Source: an uncultured bacterium
Lineage (GTDB): Bacteria > Cyanobacteriota > Vampirovibrionia > Gastranaerophilales > Gastranaerophilaceae
Direction of reading: 5' to 3'
Assembly: GCA_902788575.1 (NCBI GenBank)
Contig: CADAKY010000002.1
Location: forward strand, 114,039-178,038
Length of the DNA: 64,000 nt
Within the stretch, counting starts at the first letter, position 1. Every line of letters starts with the position of its first letter. The position numbers were made by a program, and so were the translations under genes. Positions 1 through 8,106 of this stretch are shown here, piece by piece. The notes below the pieces were generated by a model. That model was not told the origin of the DNA and did not search any database. It was given only the letters and a program-made list of their open reading frames with translations.

Positions 1-6
1 AATATT

Positions 7-134
7 TATTCCAAACTCCATATAAAAATTATTTTTGGAGATATTGTATTAAACAAATACCGTTATTTTTATACAAAAAAGAAAAATACAGTGATAGTAA
101 TGGAGTTATCAAAAAATATAAAATATTTGGAATA
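7..134. repeat. imperfect inverted repeat in gene-free left edge
   Basis: No gene is visible in bases 1-162. TATTCCAAA (7-15) is complementary to TTTGGAATA (126-134), and ACTCCAT (15-21) to ATGGAGT (100-106), so the stretch could fold into a long interrupted stem. Function unknown; pairs like this can arise by chance in AT-rich DNA. Confidence 0.35.
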
Positions 135-162
135 GTTGTGTTTAAAAAGTTGCAGCTATATT

Positions 163-199
163 AAAACAAGGCGTCCGGAATTTCCGGACGCCTTGTTTT
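163..199 (-). terminator. strong intrinsic terminator downstream of rplR
   Basis: A perfect 17-bp stem (163-179 with 183-199) has a GC-rich core (GGCGTCCGGA) and a 3-nt loop, flanked by A and T runs on both sides. It lies 27 nt beyond the rplR stop codon and closes the rpsH-rplF-rplR transcript. The plus-strand side has the better T-tract, so it may act in both directions. Confidence 0.85.
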
Positions 200-225
200 A
201 TTTTATTTTTGATATGTTGTTCAAA

Positions 226-594
226 TTAGAACATCAAACCTGCTTCTCTTGCTGCATCAGCGAGTGCTGCAACTCTTCCGTGATAAAGGAAGCCGCCTCT
301 GTCGAATACAACACATTCAATGCCTGCTGCCTTAGCTTTTTTAGCAATGGCTTCACCGACAACTTTCGCTGCTTCAATGTTTCCGCCGTGTGCTAATTTT
401 TCTTTAAGGTCTTTATCAACTGATGATGCTGATGCAATTGTAACATGCTTTTCATCATCAATTAACTGTGCATAAATGTGTTTTGTACTTCTGTATACAG
501 CCAATCTCGGGAATTCAGATGTGCCTGAAAGTTTTACCCTTATTGTTTGGTGTCTTTTTTGTACTTTTGGTTTTCTAATTTCTTGTTTAATCAT
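226..594 (-). CDS. rplR: 50S ribosomal protein L18
   Basis: L18 binds 5S rRNA and helps dock it on the large subunit. The 122-aa product has the family's usual length, a basic N-terminus for RNA binding and the typical ending with a [15 protein letters not shown] motif. AGAAGGA precedes the ATG. It is the last gene of the rpsH-rplF-rplR run and is followed at once by a terminator. The rpsE gene that usually follows rplR is not there. Confidence 0.98.
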   Translation of the reverse strand: MIKQEIRKPKVQKRHQTIRVKLSGTSEFPRLAVYRSTKHIYAQLIDDEKHVTIASASSVDKDLKEKLAHGGNIEAAKVVGEAIAKKAKAAGIECVVFDRGGFLYHGRVAALADAAREAGLMF

Positions 595-648
595 TTTTTC
601 CTTCTTTCTTACTGCTTTTGCGGGCTATAGCCCTCCACATGTAATTTA

Positions 649-736
649 TAAGTGATTAAGTGATTTAGTAAACATGTGATTAAGTGAAATATTTCTATTT
701 ACTTTTTCATTTGTTTACCTGTACACTTGCTTACTT
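649..736. repeat. 8-bp-period repeat array with inverted partner, rplF-rplR spacer
   Basis: Five consecutive 8-mers at 649-688 are variants of TAAGTGAT (TAAGTGAT, TAAGTGAT, TTAGTAAA, CATGTGAT, TAAGTGAA). At 705-736 four more 8-mers are the reverse-complement type (TTTCATTT, GTTTACCT, GTACACTT, GCTTACTT). On the minus-strand mRNA the second block begins at the rplF stop codon. The two blocks can pair as a hairpin. The same design recurs at 1317-1416 and 59591-59647. Confidence 0.65.
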
Positions 737-1270
737 CTTACCAGCTTTACCGGCTTTACGTCTGATGTATTCGCCTTCGTATTTAACACCTTTACCTTTA
801 TATACTTCCGGCGGACGTTTGCCTCTTATTATTGCCGCAATATCACCTACTGCTTGTTTATTTGAACCTGTTACTGTAATCTTGGTGTTTGCTTCTACTG
901 CAAAAGAAATTCCTTCCGGAGCTTCAATGATTACAGGGTGAGAATAACCGAGTGCCATATTAAGATTTTTACCTTCCATAGCTGCACGATAACCTACACC
1001 AACGATTTCAAGTTTTCTTTCAAAACCTTTTGAAACACCTGTTACAGCGTTTGAAATCAAAGTTCTGAACAAACCGTGCAAAGCACCTGCTTTTCTGTCA
1101 TCAGAATTTTGTTCAACAATAATTTGATTATCTTTTACAGTAACTTTTACTTCATCTCTAAATGTTACAGATTCAGTACCTTTAGGTCCTTTTGCTGTTA
1201 TGACGTTGCCGTCAATTTTTACTTCTACCCCTGATGGGATATCAATAGGTTTTTTACCAATACGTGACAT
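731..1270 (-). CDS. rplF: 50S ribosomal protein L6
   Basis: L6 sits near the GTPase-associated centre of the large subunit. The 179-aa product has the two-lobe L6 layout and the C-terminal signature around residues 150-170 ([13 protein letters not shown]). It starts M-S-R-I-G-K-K-P-I, the standard L6 N-terminus, with GAAAGGA upstream. Spacers to both neighbours are unusually long (136 and 148 nt) for this cluster and carry repeat arrays. Confidence 0.98.
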   Translation of the reverse strand: MSRIGKKPIDIPSGVEVKIDGNVITAKGPKGTESVTFRDEVKVTVKDNQIIVEQNSDDRKAGALHGLFRTLISNAVTGVSKGFERKLEIVGVGYRAAMEGKNLNMALGYSHPVIIEAPEGISFAVEANTKITVTGSNKQAVGDIAAIIRGKRPPEVYKGKGVKYEGEYIRRKAGKAGKK

Positions 1271-1316
1271 AATTTTCTTTCCTTTCTAATGGGCTTTCTG
1301 TCAATGACCCATTTAC

Positions 1317-1416
1317 TGAGTGATTGAGTGATTGAGTGATTAAGTGAGTATAAAATGTCTGACTTCAATTTGTGAATGCTTTATGACTTTATATTCACTT
1401 GGTCACCTGTTCACTT
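1317..1416. repeat. 8-bp-period repeat array with inverted partner, rpsH-rplF spacer
   Basis: Three exact copies of TGAGTGAT (1317-1340) plus TAAGTGAG (1341-1348) form a tandem array. Three reverse-type 8-mers, ATTCACTT, GGTCACCT and GTTCACTT (1393-1416), end two bases from the rpsH stop codon. The arrangement matches the rplF-rplR spacer: one array at the upstream gene's stop codon, the inverted array near the next gene, and a loop between. Confidence 0.7.
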
Positions 1417-1418
1417 TA

Positions 1419-1814
1419 CTACCATACATAACAAAGAATTTCACCGCCGAGGTTTTCTTTTCTGGCCTTACGGTCTGTTAATAAGCCTTTGCTTGTTGAT
1501 ACAACAGCAATACCAAGTCCGCCGTATACTTGCGGAAGAGTTTTTGCTTTGTGATAAGTTCTCAAACCAGGTTTAGAAACTCTTTGAAGGTTAGTGATAA
1601 CCGGCTTGTTGCTTTCATCATACTTTAATTCGATTGTTAAAGTCTTGAAGTTTCCTTCAGCTTTTTCTGAATAATCAGAAATAAAACCTTCTTCTTTCAA
1701 AAGTTTAGCCAATGCAACTTTCAATTTAGATGATGGCATTTCTACAGAAGGGTGTGAAACGATGTTAGCGTTTCTGATTCTTGTTAGCATATCTGCTATA
1801 GGATCTGTGTTCAT
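1419..1814 (-). CDS. rpsH: 30S ribosomal protein S8
   Basis: S8 is a primary 16S rRNA-binding protein and, in E. coli, the translational repressor of its own operon. The 131-aa product shows the standard N-terminus ([15 protein letters not shown]) and the C-terminal [12 protein letters not shown] block. GAAAGGA precedes the ATG. It is the first gene of this run. The rplE and rpsN genes that normally lie upstream are absent, and a non-coding leader is found instead. Confidence 0.98.
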   Translation of the reverse strand: MNTDPIADMLTRIRNANIVSHPSVEMPSSKLKVALAKLLKEEGFISDYSEKAEGNFKTLTIELKYDESNKPVITNLQRVSKPGLRTYHKAKTLPQVYGGLGIAVVSTSKGLLTDRKARKENLGGEILCYVW

Positions 1815-1988
1815 TTTTTTATCCTTTCGATTTGAGGGTAGTTTAAAACCGGTTGTATGTCTTTTGAAACAAACGGTGCTTTGTTTTCCACCAGAGCTTT
1901 ACTTGCCCCCGACTACTCGTCACTTACTGAATTAATTGCTGCTCCATTAAAGAACGTCTTTCAGCAGTCTGACAATGTTTAATTTATA
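1815..1988 (-). promoter_or_regulatory. candidate promoter and ~160-nt leader of rpsH
   Basis: On the minus strand a TATAAA -10 box (1983-1988) with a weak -35 (TATTGA, 17-bp spacer) would start a transcript near 1976. The leader can form a hairpin CTGCT...AGCAG and a second hairpin GGTG-10 nt-CACC before the rpsH ribosome site. This resembles a ribosomal-protein leader open to autoregulation, but no known leader family was recognised. Confidence 0.45.
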
Positions 1989-2045
1989 ACAAACATTAAT
2001 AAAAATCAATAAATATTGTTAATAAATGTTAATATAATTTAACAG

Positions 2046-2638
2046 AATGTTTCTTTTGTTGAGATTAATTTTTGATATTTTCTGTATCTTTGTAGCCTTC
2101 ATTTTCTTCTCTTTATTTCGGAGGTAAAGAGAAGAAGAAAACGAAGCAAAAGCGGATTGTTTGCAGAGTGCGGAGTTCCTCTGCGTAAGCAGAGAACGCA
2201 GACTCGTTTAACGCCAACAACCAAGCAGAAGAAGAGAAAGCACCGGATTGAATGGATACAACGTCCTGACGGACGTAAGCTTGAATGGATGTTGCAAGCA
2301 GAGCTTGCACTTTTGGTTCGCCCACTTTACGCTGCGCCCGTCAAGAGAAGATAATAGAATTGTTTTACATTTTTTGAATTTATTCTTTTCCGCTAGGGCA
2401 CGTAAGAGATTCGGCTTTGCCGAAAACATCAATTTAGTCAAAATGCCCGTAAGGGCATAGTGGTTAACCATTCAATCGCGTGCTTTTCTCTTTTTTCTTT
2501 GTTTCGTTTCTTTTTTCTCCTTTACCTCGCAAATAAAAGAGAAAAAAGAAATGAAAGTGCCAAGTAAACAAAAAGAAGAAAATGAAGGCTACAAAGATAC
2601 AGAAAATATCAAAAATTAATCTCAACAAAAGAAACATT
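2046..2638. repeat. 593-bp unit bounded by perfect 65-bp inverted repeats
   Basis: Bases 2046-2110 and 2574-2638 are perfect 65-bp inverted repeats. Inside each arm further stretches also match in inverted sense: a GAGGTAAAG-containing block near each end, and GGATTGAATGG at 2244-2254 against CCATTCAATC near 2470. The interior carries compact hairpins: CTCTGC-GTAA-GCAGAG, CGTCC-TGAC-GGACG, TTCGGC-TTT-GCCGAA and TGCCC-GTAA-GGGCA. Two of these have GNRA-type loops. No convincing ORF is present. It could be a non-autonomous mobile element or a structured RNA with a long closing stem. Confidence 0.75.
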
Positions 2639-2753
2639 GTGTCGAAAGAGAATCTTTGAATATTAGCCAATTAACTAATATGAAAAAAGATTTCTTTAAG
2701 ATTAAATAAAATTATTAAATCTTTTTCATACTTCCAGCTATTCTTAATTCCAT

Positions 2754-2776
2754 GAGCCCCAGAGGCTCTTTTTTTT
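2754..2776 (+). terminator. intrinsic terminator with eight T residues
   Basis: GAGCC (2754-2758) pairs with GGCTC (2764-2768) and is followed by eight T. No annotated plus-strand gene ends here, so it would end an unannotated transcript coming out of 2640-2750 or out of the inverted-repeat unit. Confidence 0.65.
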
Positions 2777-2844
2777 GGCAGAAAATTATAAATATTAGTA
2801 TTTTTATTATTTATTATTAAAAAAATATTTTTAATGCAAAATGA

Positions 2845-3000
2845 GGACGCGGAAAAATCCAAAATTTGACAGAATTTTGAGATTTTCCCGCGTCCGACTA
2901 TGGTGTGTGAGAGTCAATCCCTATGCGGGATAGCATAGGGATTGACTCGAAACCGTTCCTCTGAGTTTGCGAGAAAAACGTGAGTTTTTCCGCAAACTCA
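2845..3000. repeat. three consecutive strong hairpins
   Basis: Hairpin 1 (2845-2895) is a stem of about 23 bp with few mismatches, with GGACGCGG at its base. Hairpin 2 (2911-2948) is a perfect 15-bp stem with an 8-nt loop. Hairpin 3 (2962-3000) has 10 bp, a bulged A, then 7 bp closed by a GTGA tetraloop. None has a T-tract, so these are not ordinary terminators. They lie about 95 bp upstream of the 718-aa gene. Bases 2639-3094 hold no gene that I can support. Confidence 0.7.
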
Positions 3001-3094
3001 AATTGTTACAAAATGTAAATCATATTGTGATAATCAGTCAAGTTAAGAAAACAAAAATACTTTATATAGATACAACGGGAAATTAGGGGAAGTC

Positions 3095-5251
3095 ATGAAT
3101 CCAAGCAGAGTTTTAAAACTTATATTACCACATACAGCGTCTATGAGAGCATTAAAAGCTAGACCTATAGAGAACATTTTGCAAGAAATAAAGAACTTGA
3201 GACCTGTTCGTAATGTTGGCGAAGAAGCCAAAATGTTTGTAATGGAACAACCAACGAGATTTAAACAATTTTTCAGACATAACTATACACCTGCGTTAGA
3301 AGATATGGGTTGTATGAGTGGAGTTGGTGAGCAAAAATGGAACTTATTAGAACAATTGTGTTCAAGAAACGGTTTAAAAGTAAAAGATATTGGTAGTATA
3401 GCAAGATATGATACTGAAACTGTAAAATTCTTACAAGAATTGCCAGATGAAAAATTGTTAAAGCTAAGAGACTTTATAAGGATGAAAGACCCTCATTGTG
3501 AATACTTCCAAGCTGTAAAATCCGATACACTAAAAGTTTTGTCAGAAATGGAACAACCGCAATTGGATTTTCTTAAAAAATATTTTCTACTTGAAAATCG
3601 TGGTTATCAAGTATTCAATAATGAACAAATAATCGCTCTTGCAAAACGTGGTTGTAATGAACAACAGATAAATAAACTTATTTTCGACGGTGGTTTATAT
3701 GGTGAAAGCGTTTTAGAAGCTACTGCGGTTAAAGATTTGAATATTGATAAGCTTATACAAGAAATTAATAAAGCGAAAAAAGCATATGGTAAGAATTTTA
3801 AAGGTGCACATGTTCTTCATAATGATTACAATCCAAACAGTTTTTCATTGGGAATTACTGACCATAATGGTAAAGCATATTTAAAAACTTTTGATAAAGA
3901 TTTTAATATCATCAGTGAAGAACAATTGTTTATTGAAAGTATTAAAAATGGTCAAAGGTCTGTTTCAAGGGCTGGAACACAAAATATTGCACACAGAGAA
4001 GAATTACAAGCTCTCTTAGATGATGAAAATGCCATTGTTACTTTAAAAAGAATATCAAAAAAAGGTAACTTACAATCTGATGTAACATTACAAGCTAATT
4101 GGACTGAATCAAGGAATCTTCCAACACAAGCCGTATTGCATAAATCTCAAGTGGTTAGTGAAGAAATGTCATTTATAGGTAAAAATGGTGAGCAACTTGT
4201 AGAAACAATGGTACCGTCAGAGGTTGAAGGGGTATATAGAATTTTACAAAAAGCACCTAACGGAGCTGTAAAAGTTCTGGGAGATGCTAAAATTGACCCC
4301 AAAACAGGTATTAAAACGATTACTAAAAATATGGAGTCTTTAAATGGAACTACAACAAATAAAGTTATAACAATTCAACCGAATGGTAACATGTCTTTAA
4401 CATACGTTGTTAAAGATGCAGAGGGAAATGTTTTGATGAACAGGCAATTAACACACACTTTTGTCAGTCCTAATGAAGCAATATCTAAAGTTAATAGCAA
4501 TACCTACAGAATAACTTACTCTACTGATAAAATTTCTGTACTTAATTCTCAAAATGGTAAAGTTACAGATATTAATCTCACAGAGATACTTAAAGATTGT
4601 ACACCTGAACAAAAGCAGGAAATGATGACTGTTTTGAAACAAATGTCAGGTGAAAATTTGTTAAATATAAATGATAAAGTCAAAAATTTCAAAGTTATTG
4701 ATAATTTGTTAGGCTCTTGTGCTTGTTATGCAGGTCAAGATATGGGAGTAATTGCAACAGGCGGTAATCACTTTGTAACAACTCATGAATTATATCACCT
4801 TATTAGCCAAGCTGAAAACGTAAGGAATGCAGATAAAATTTTAAACTTGCCTAAATATGTTAGAAATAAAATAGGAAATACATATCAAAAAGAATTGAAA
4901 TTATTCTTAGAACATTTTCCAGAAGCTCAGCGAAATCATGTTAACTACTTCACAAATCAATTAACTCCTATTACTTCAATAGAAGAAACAATTGCAGAAG
5001 GTGGAGCAGCACTAAATACATATAATAATTTGTCTTTATTCTCGATTAGAACAGAGTATTTAGAAAGATATTTCCCTGAAACTATTGCACAGATTGAAAA
5101 AGCAACCGTTTATAGAGAATCGCAAATTATAAATAAGTTAGTTCAAACTCGTTCGAAAGACACAAATTTAATGAGTAAAAAATTAAATATTCCGTATGAT
5201 ATGAAAACTAAACTTAATCAAGCAAACAAAAAAATGTTTTCTGTGGCATAG
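3095..5251 (+). CDS. large protein with C-terminal zincin-like metallopeptidase motif
   Basis: The 718-aa protein has no overall family that I recognise. H-E-L-Y-H at residues 564-568 fits the HExxH zinc-peptidase motif, and E-E-T-I-A-E at 630-635 could supply the third zinc ligand, as in gluzincins. The N-terminal third is helical and charged; residues of about 230-520 are beta-rich. No signal peptide or membrane segment is visible. It stands alone, with 95 bp to the hairpin cluster upstream. It could be a secreted or host-directed effector, but nothing in the sequence proves export. Confidence 0.55.
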   Translation: MNPSRVLKLILPHTASMRALKARPIENILQEIKNLRPVRNVGEEAKMFVMEQPTRFKQFFRHNYTPALEDMGCMSGVGEQKWNLLEQLCSRNGLKVKDIGSIARYDTETVKFLQELPDEKLLKLRDFIRMKDPHCEYFQAVKSDTLKVLSEMEQPQLDFLKKYFLLENRGYQVFNNEQIIALAKRGCNEQQINKLIFDGGLYGESVLEATAVKDLNIDKLIQEINKAKKAYGKNFKGAHVLHNDYNPNSFSLGITDHNGKAYLKTFDKDFNIISEEQLFIESIKNGQRSVSRAGTQNIAHREELQALLDDENAIVTLKRISKKGNLQSDVTLQANWTESRNLPTQAVLHKSQVVSEEMSFIGKNGEQLVETMVPSEVEGVYRILQKAPNGAVKVLGDAKIDPKTGIKTITKNMESLNGTTTNKVITIQPNGNMSLTYVVKDAEGNVLMNRQLTHTFVSPNEAISKVNSNTYRITYSTDKISVLNSQNGKVTDINLTEILKDCTPEQKQEMMTVLKQMSGENLLNINDKVKNFKVIDNLLGSCACYAGQDMGVIATGGNHFVTTHELYHLISQAENVRNADKILNLPKYVRNKIGNTYQKELKLFLEHFPEAQRNHVNYFTNQLTPITSIEETIAEGGAALNTYNNLSLFSIRTEYLERYFPETIAQIEKATVYRESQIINKLVQTRSKDTNLMSKKLNIPYDMKTKLNQANKKMFSVA

Positions 5252-5292
5252 AAAATGTTTGATATTGTTTCAAAAAAGAAGATTGAAAATTA

Positions 5293-5433
5293 TTATCTCA
5301 GTCCTTTTTCCGGAAAAGCGGAATTCGAGGTTACAATTTCATAATATTCATTCTTGTCGATATTTACACCCATGTTTTTTATATCGACAGTGAATTTTTT
5401 CTTCTTTTTTTTCTTGGGTTTATTTTCTTCCAT
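5293..5433 (-). CDS. small lysine-rich protein downstream of panD
   Basis: A 46-codon ORF begins two bases after the panD stop codon, which suggests translational coupling; its own ribosome site is weak. The product starts M-E-E-N-K-P followed by seven lysines, then a short mixed segment ending E-K-G-L-R. No family recognised. It would be co-transcribed with panD. It may be a real microprotein or a chance ORF. Confidence 0.45.
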   Translation of the reverse strand: MEENKPKKKKKKKFTVDIKNMGVNIDKNEYYEIVTSNSAFPEKGLR

Positions 5434-5435
5434 AA

Positions 5436-5783
5436 TTATAAAATCTCGTTGTTTTCACCCACCTGAACAATTGTTGGTTGATGGCTTTCGATTTCTTCCG
5501 GTGTAAGCTGAGCGTATGTAACAATTATAATTTTGTCACCTTTTTGTGCTTTTCTTGCAGCAGCACCATTGAGGCAAAAACATTTTGAACCCTTTTCACC
5601 CTTTAGTGCATAGGTTTGAAATCTTTCACCATTGTTTATATTTAATATTTCGACTTTTTCCCACTCACGAATTTTTGCTTTTTCAAGAAAATCTTCGTCA
5701 ATTGTTATAGAGCCGACGTAATTTAAGTTTGCGTCCGTGACGGTTGCTCTGTGTATTTTAGAATTTAGAAACTCTCTTAACAT
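5436..5783 (-). CDS. panD: aspartate 1-decarboxylase
   Basis: PanD makes beta-alanine from aspartate for pantothenate and coenzyme A synthesis. The 115-aa proenzyme has the family start [16 protein letters not shown]. The self-cleavage site Y-V-G-S lies at residues 22-25, where Ser25 becomes the pyruvoyl group, and the N-G-A-A-A-R motif is present. No panB or panC is nearby. Confidence 0.96.
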   Translation of the reverse strand: MLREFLNSKIHRATVTDANLNYVGSITIDEDFLEKAKIREWEKVEILNINNGERFQTYALKGEKGSKCFCLNGAAARKAQKGDKIIIVTYAQLTPEEIESHQPTIVQVGENNEIL

Positions 5784-5876
5784 ATCTACCTCTCAAAACA
5801 TGGTATCACAAACAGAAAAATTTGAGTCAATATTAATTAAGTTATTGTTGATGTTTAAATTTTGTACTCTTAGTCA

Positions 5877-5905
5877 TTGACTTTTGGTCATTAATTTGAT
5901 AATAT
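5877..5905 (+). promoter_or_regulatory. sigma-70 promoter of the TetR operon
   Basis: TTGACT (5877-5882), a 17-bp spacer and TAATAT (5900-5905) make a near-consensus promoter. GTCATT occurs twice, at 5873-5878 and within the spacer, so a repressor bound here would cover the promoter. Autoregulation by the TetR protein is inferred. Confidence 0.75.
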
Positions 5906-5924
5906 TTTTTTGTTAGGAGTTTGT

Positions 5925-6530
5925 ATGACAACAAAAAGACAAGAAAATGCGCTAAAAACTCGGGAGAAGCTTAAAAGTACAGCGGAGAAACTTTTAAAAA
6001 CTAATGGGTTTAATGCGTTATGCGTGGAAGATATTACAAAAGCTGCAGGAGTCGCAAAGGGTACTTTTTATGTTTATTTCAAGCATAAAGAAGATATTGT
6101 TGCCGAGATTTGCAGAGGATATTTTAAACAAATTGAAGAACAAATAGAACAAATGAAAACGCACGACATAAGTGAAAAATTAGCGGTTTATTTTGACAGT
6201 TTTATGCGTGCGGTTATGTTATACGGAATAAATATCTGCAGAGAATGGATAAGAAGCTCAATTGATCCTAAAACCGCACCTGATAATACTGATATGACTA
6301 AATGGCAGTATGATGTTGAAATGCTTAAAAATATTTTAACTAATGCGGTTAAAAATAATGAATTAAAAAAAGATACACCAGTAGAATTATTAACTCATAT
6401 GATAATTTCGGAACTGTATGGAATGATGACCTGCTGGTGTATGTCAGACGGCGAATTTGAGCCGACAGAATGGACTAAAAAATTTGCAGATATGCCGTTA
6501 AAAGCTGTTTTAGATAAATATTTAATATAG
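5925..6530 (+). CDS. TetR-family transcriptional regulator
   Basis: The 201-aa protein has an N-terminal TetR helix-turn-helix: A-G-V-A-K-G-T-F-Y-V-Y-F-K-H-K-E-D is the recognition helix and the F-Y-x-Y-F-x-x-K hallmark. A ligand-binding helical domain follows. The ATG at 5925 has TTAGGAG upstream; an in-frame TTG at 5910 would lie at or before the likely transcription start. It is the first gene of an operon with oxidoreductases and probably represses it in the absence of an inducer. Confidence 0.9.
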   Translation: MTTKRQENALKTREKLKSTAEKLLKTNGFNALCVEDITKAAGVAKGTFYVYFKHKEDIVAEICRGYFKQIEEQIEQMKTHDISEKLAVYFDSFMRAVMLYGINICREWIRSSIDPKTAPDNTDMTKWQYDVEMLKNILTNAVKNNELKKDTPVELLTHMIISELYGMMTCWCMSDGEFEPTEWTKKFADMPLKAVLDKYLI

Positions 6531-6539
6531 GAGAAAGTT

Positions 6540-7532
6540 ATGCAGTATGTAAAATTAGGTAACACCGGTGTTGATGTTTCAAGAATTTGTTTAGGTTGTA
6601 TGAGTTTTGGAAAACCGGGGAAAGAAAATGGAGTTTTCCCTTGGGCAAAAGATTATGATGATGCTAAACCTATATTTAAAAAAGCTGTAGATTCAGGTAT
6701 AAATTATTTTGATACTGCAAATGTTTATCAGCTTGGTACAAGTGAAGAAATAACGGGAAGATTAATTAAAGAATTCGGTTTGGACAGAGATGAAATCGTT
6801 GTTGCTACAAAAGTTAATTTTGCGATGAGAGAAGGAAGACCAAACGGTGCAGGTTTATCAAGAAAAAATATAATGACAGAAATTGACCATTCTCTTAAAA
6901 GGCTGAATCTGGATTATGTAGATTTGTATCAAATTCACAGATTAGACCACGAAACTCCGATGGAAGAAATTATGGAAGCTTTGCACGACGTTGTAAAATC
7001 GGGTAAGGCAAGATATATCGGCGCATCTGTTATGTGGGCGTGGGAGTTTGAAAGATTAAATCAGATTGCAGAGCGCAACGGCTGGACAAAATTTGTTTCT
7101 ATGCAAAATCAGTATAATTTGATTTATCGTGAAGAAGAACGTGAAATGATACCATTGTGTCAGGACAGAAAAGTTGCTATTGTTCCTTGGAGTCCGCTTG
7201 CGGGAGGAAGATGCGCTCATCCTTGGGGTACGAAAACACACAGAAATTCCATTGATGAAGTTTCACCTGCTGTTTTGGGTGCAACAGATGCACAGGACAA
7301 AGTTGTAGTTGATAATTTGGAAAAAATATCAAAAGAATTGGGGTATTCAATGGCGCAGGTGTCTTTAGCTTGGATGTTATCTAAACCTTATATAACATCT
7401 CCTATAGTAGGTTGCACAGACGTTAAACACGTTGAAGAAGCAGTTTCAGTGCTTGATATCAAATTAAGTGATGATATTATTAAACGACTTGAAGCGCCTT
7501 ATGTACCGCATATAAAGACGGGAGCTTTTTAA
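6540..7532 (+). CDS. aldo/keto reductase
   Basis: A 330-aa NADPH-dependent aldo/keto reductase of the YajO/AKR type. The catalytic tetrad is visible: Asp in F-D-T-A-N-V-Y, Tyr of the same motif, Lys in V-V-A-T-K-V and His in Y-Q-I-H-R-L-D. The C-terminal cofactor-binding region has S-P-I-V-G-C-T. It begins 9 bases after the TetR gene with TAGGAG upstream. Likely substrate: a reactive carbonyl compound; the true one cannot be read from sequence. Confidence 0.93.
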   Translation: MQYVKLGNTGVDVSRICLGCMSFGKPGKENGVFPWAKDYDDAKPIFKKAVDSGINYFDTANVYQLGTSEEITGRLIKEFGLDRDEIVVATKVNFAMREGRPNGAGLSRKNIMTEIDHSLKRLNLDYVDLYQIHRLDHETPMEEIMEALHDVVKSGKARYIGASVMWAWEFERLNQIAERNGWTKFVSMQNQYNLIYREEEREMIPLCQDRKVAIVPWSPLAGGRCAHPWGTKTHRNSIDEVSPAVLGATDAQDKVVVDNLEKISKELGYSMAQVSLAWMLSKPYITSPIVGCTDVKHVEEAVSVLDIKLSDDIIKRLEAPYVPHIKTGAF

Positions 7533-7551
7533 TAGAAGAAGGATATATTTG

Positions 7552-8097
7552 ATGGAAGAAGTTAGAATTGATGTAAGAAACCAAGAACCTGAAAGAATTG
7601 CAGAAGCTAAAAGAAGTTCTGATTTGTGTTTCAGGATTAATCATACAAACCCGACGACTCCTGAATGCAAGGAGTTGATTGACGAACTTTTTAATCATAC
7701 ATTGGGGGAAAATACTGTATTGCACCCGCCGATGTTTACAATATTGGCGGACAAAGTTAAAATCGGTAAAAATGTTACTATTTTGAATAATTTTCAATGT
7801 ATGTCCGCTGGTGGTTTGACGATAGAAGACGGTACAATGATTTCACTAAATTGTACTATTGCTACAAATAATCACGATATGTATGACAGATATGTAATCA
7901 CCTGCAAGCCTGTTCATATAAAGAAAAACGTATGGATTGGGGTAAATGTTACTATACTTCCGGGGGTTACAATAGGAGAGAATGCAGTTGTGGGTGCCGG
8001 CGCGGTTGTAACAAAGGATGTTCCGGATAATGCAGTTGTTGTCGGAAACCCTGCAAGAGTAATCAGATATCTTGATGCAGAAAAATTTAAAAAGTAA
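7552..8097 (+). CDS. hexapeptide-repeat O-acetyltransferase (maltose/galactoside type)
   Basis: A 181-aa left-handed beta-helix acetyltransferase. It shows the family motifs N-H-D-M, K-K-N-V-W-I-G and the G-x-G-A-V-V-T-K-D-V-P-x-N-A-V-V-V-G-N-P-A ending of Maa/LacA enzymes, which transfer acetyl from acetyl-CoA to a sugar hydroxyl. The start was set at ATG 7552, behind GAAGGA. It is the third gene of the TetR operon. Confidence 0.9.
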   Translation: MEEVRIDVRNQEPERIAEAKRSSDLCFRINHTNPTTPECKELIDELFNHTLGENTVLHPPMFTILADKVKIGKNVTILNNFQCMSAGGLTIEDGTMISLNCTIATNNHDMYDRYVITCKPVHIKKNVWIGVNVTILPGVTIGENAVVGAGAVVTKDVPDNAVVVGNPARVIRYLDAEKFKK

Positions 8098-8106
8098 GGA
8101 ATGAAT

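Noticed and set aside
1815..1915. Open frame ending in the rpsH start codon (ATGA), as a possible remnant of an upstream ribosomal gene
   Set aside because: No start codon with a site, and no similarity to S14 or L5 that I can see; more likely leader RNA.
2113..2471. Short open frames inside the inverted-repeat unit
   Set aside because: They overlap on both strands, follow the hairpins and have no ribosome sites or recognisable motifs.
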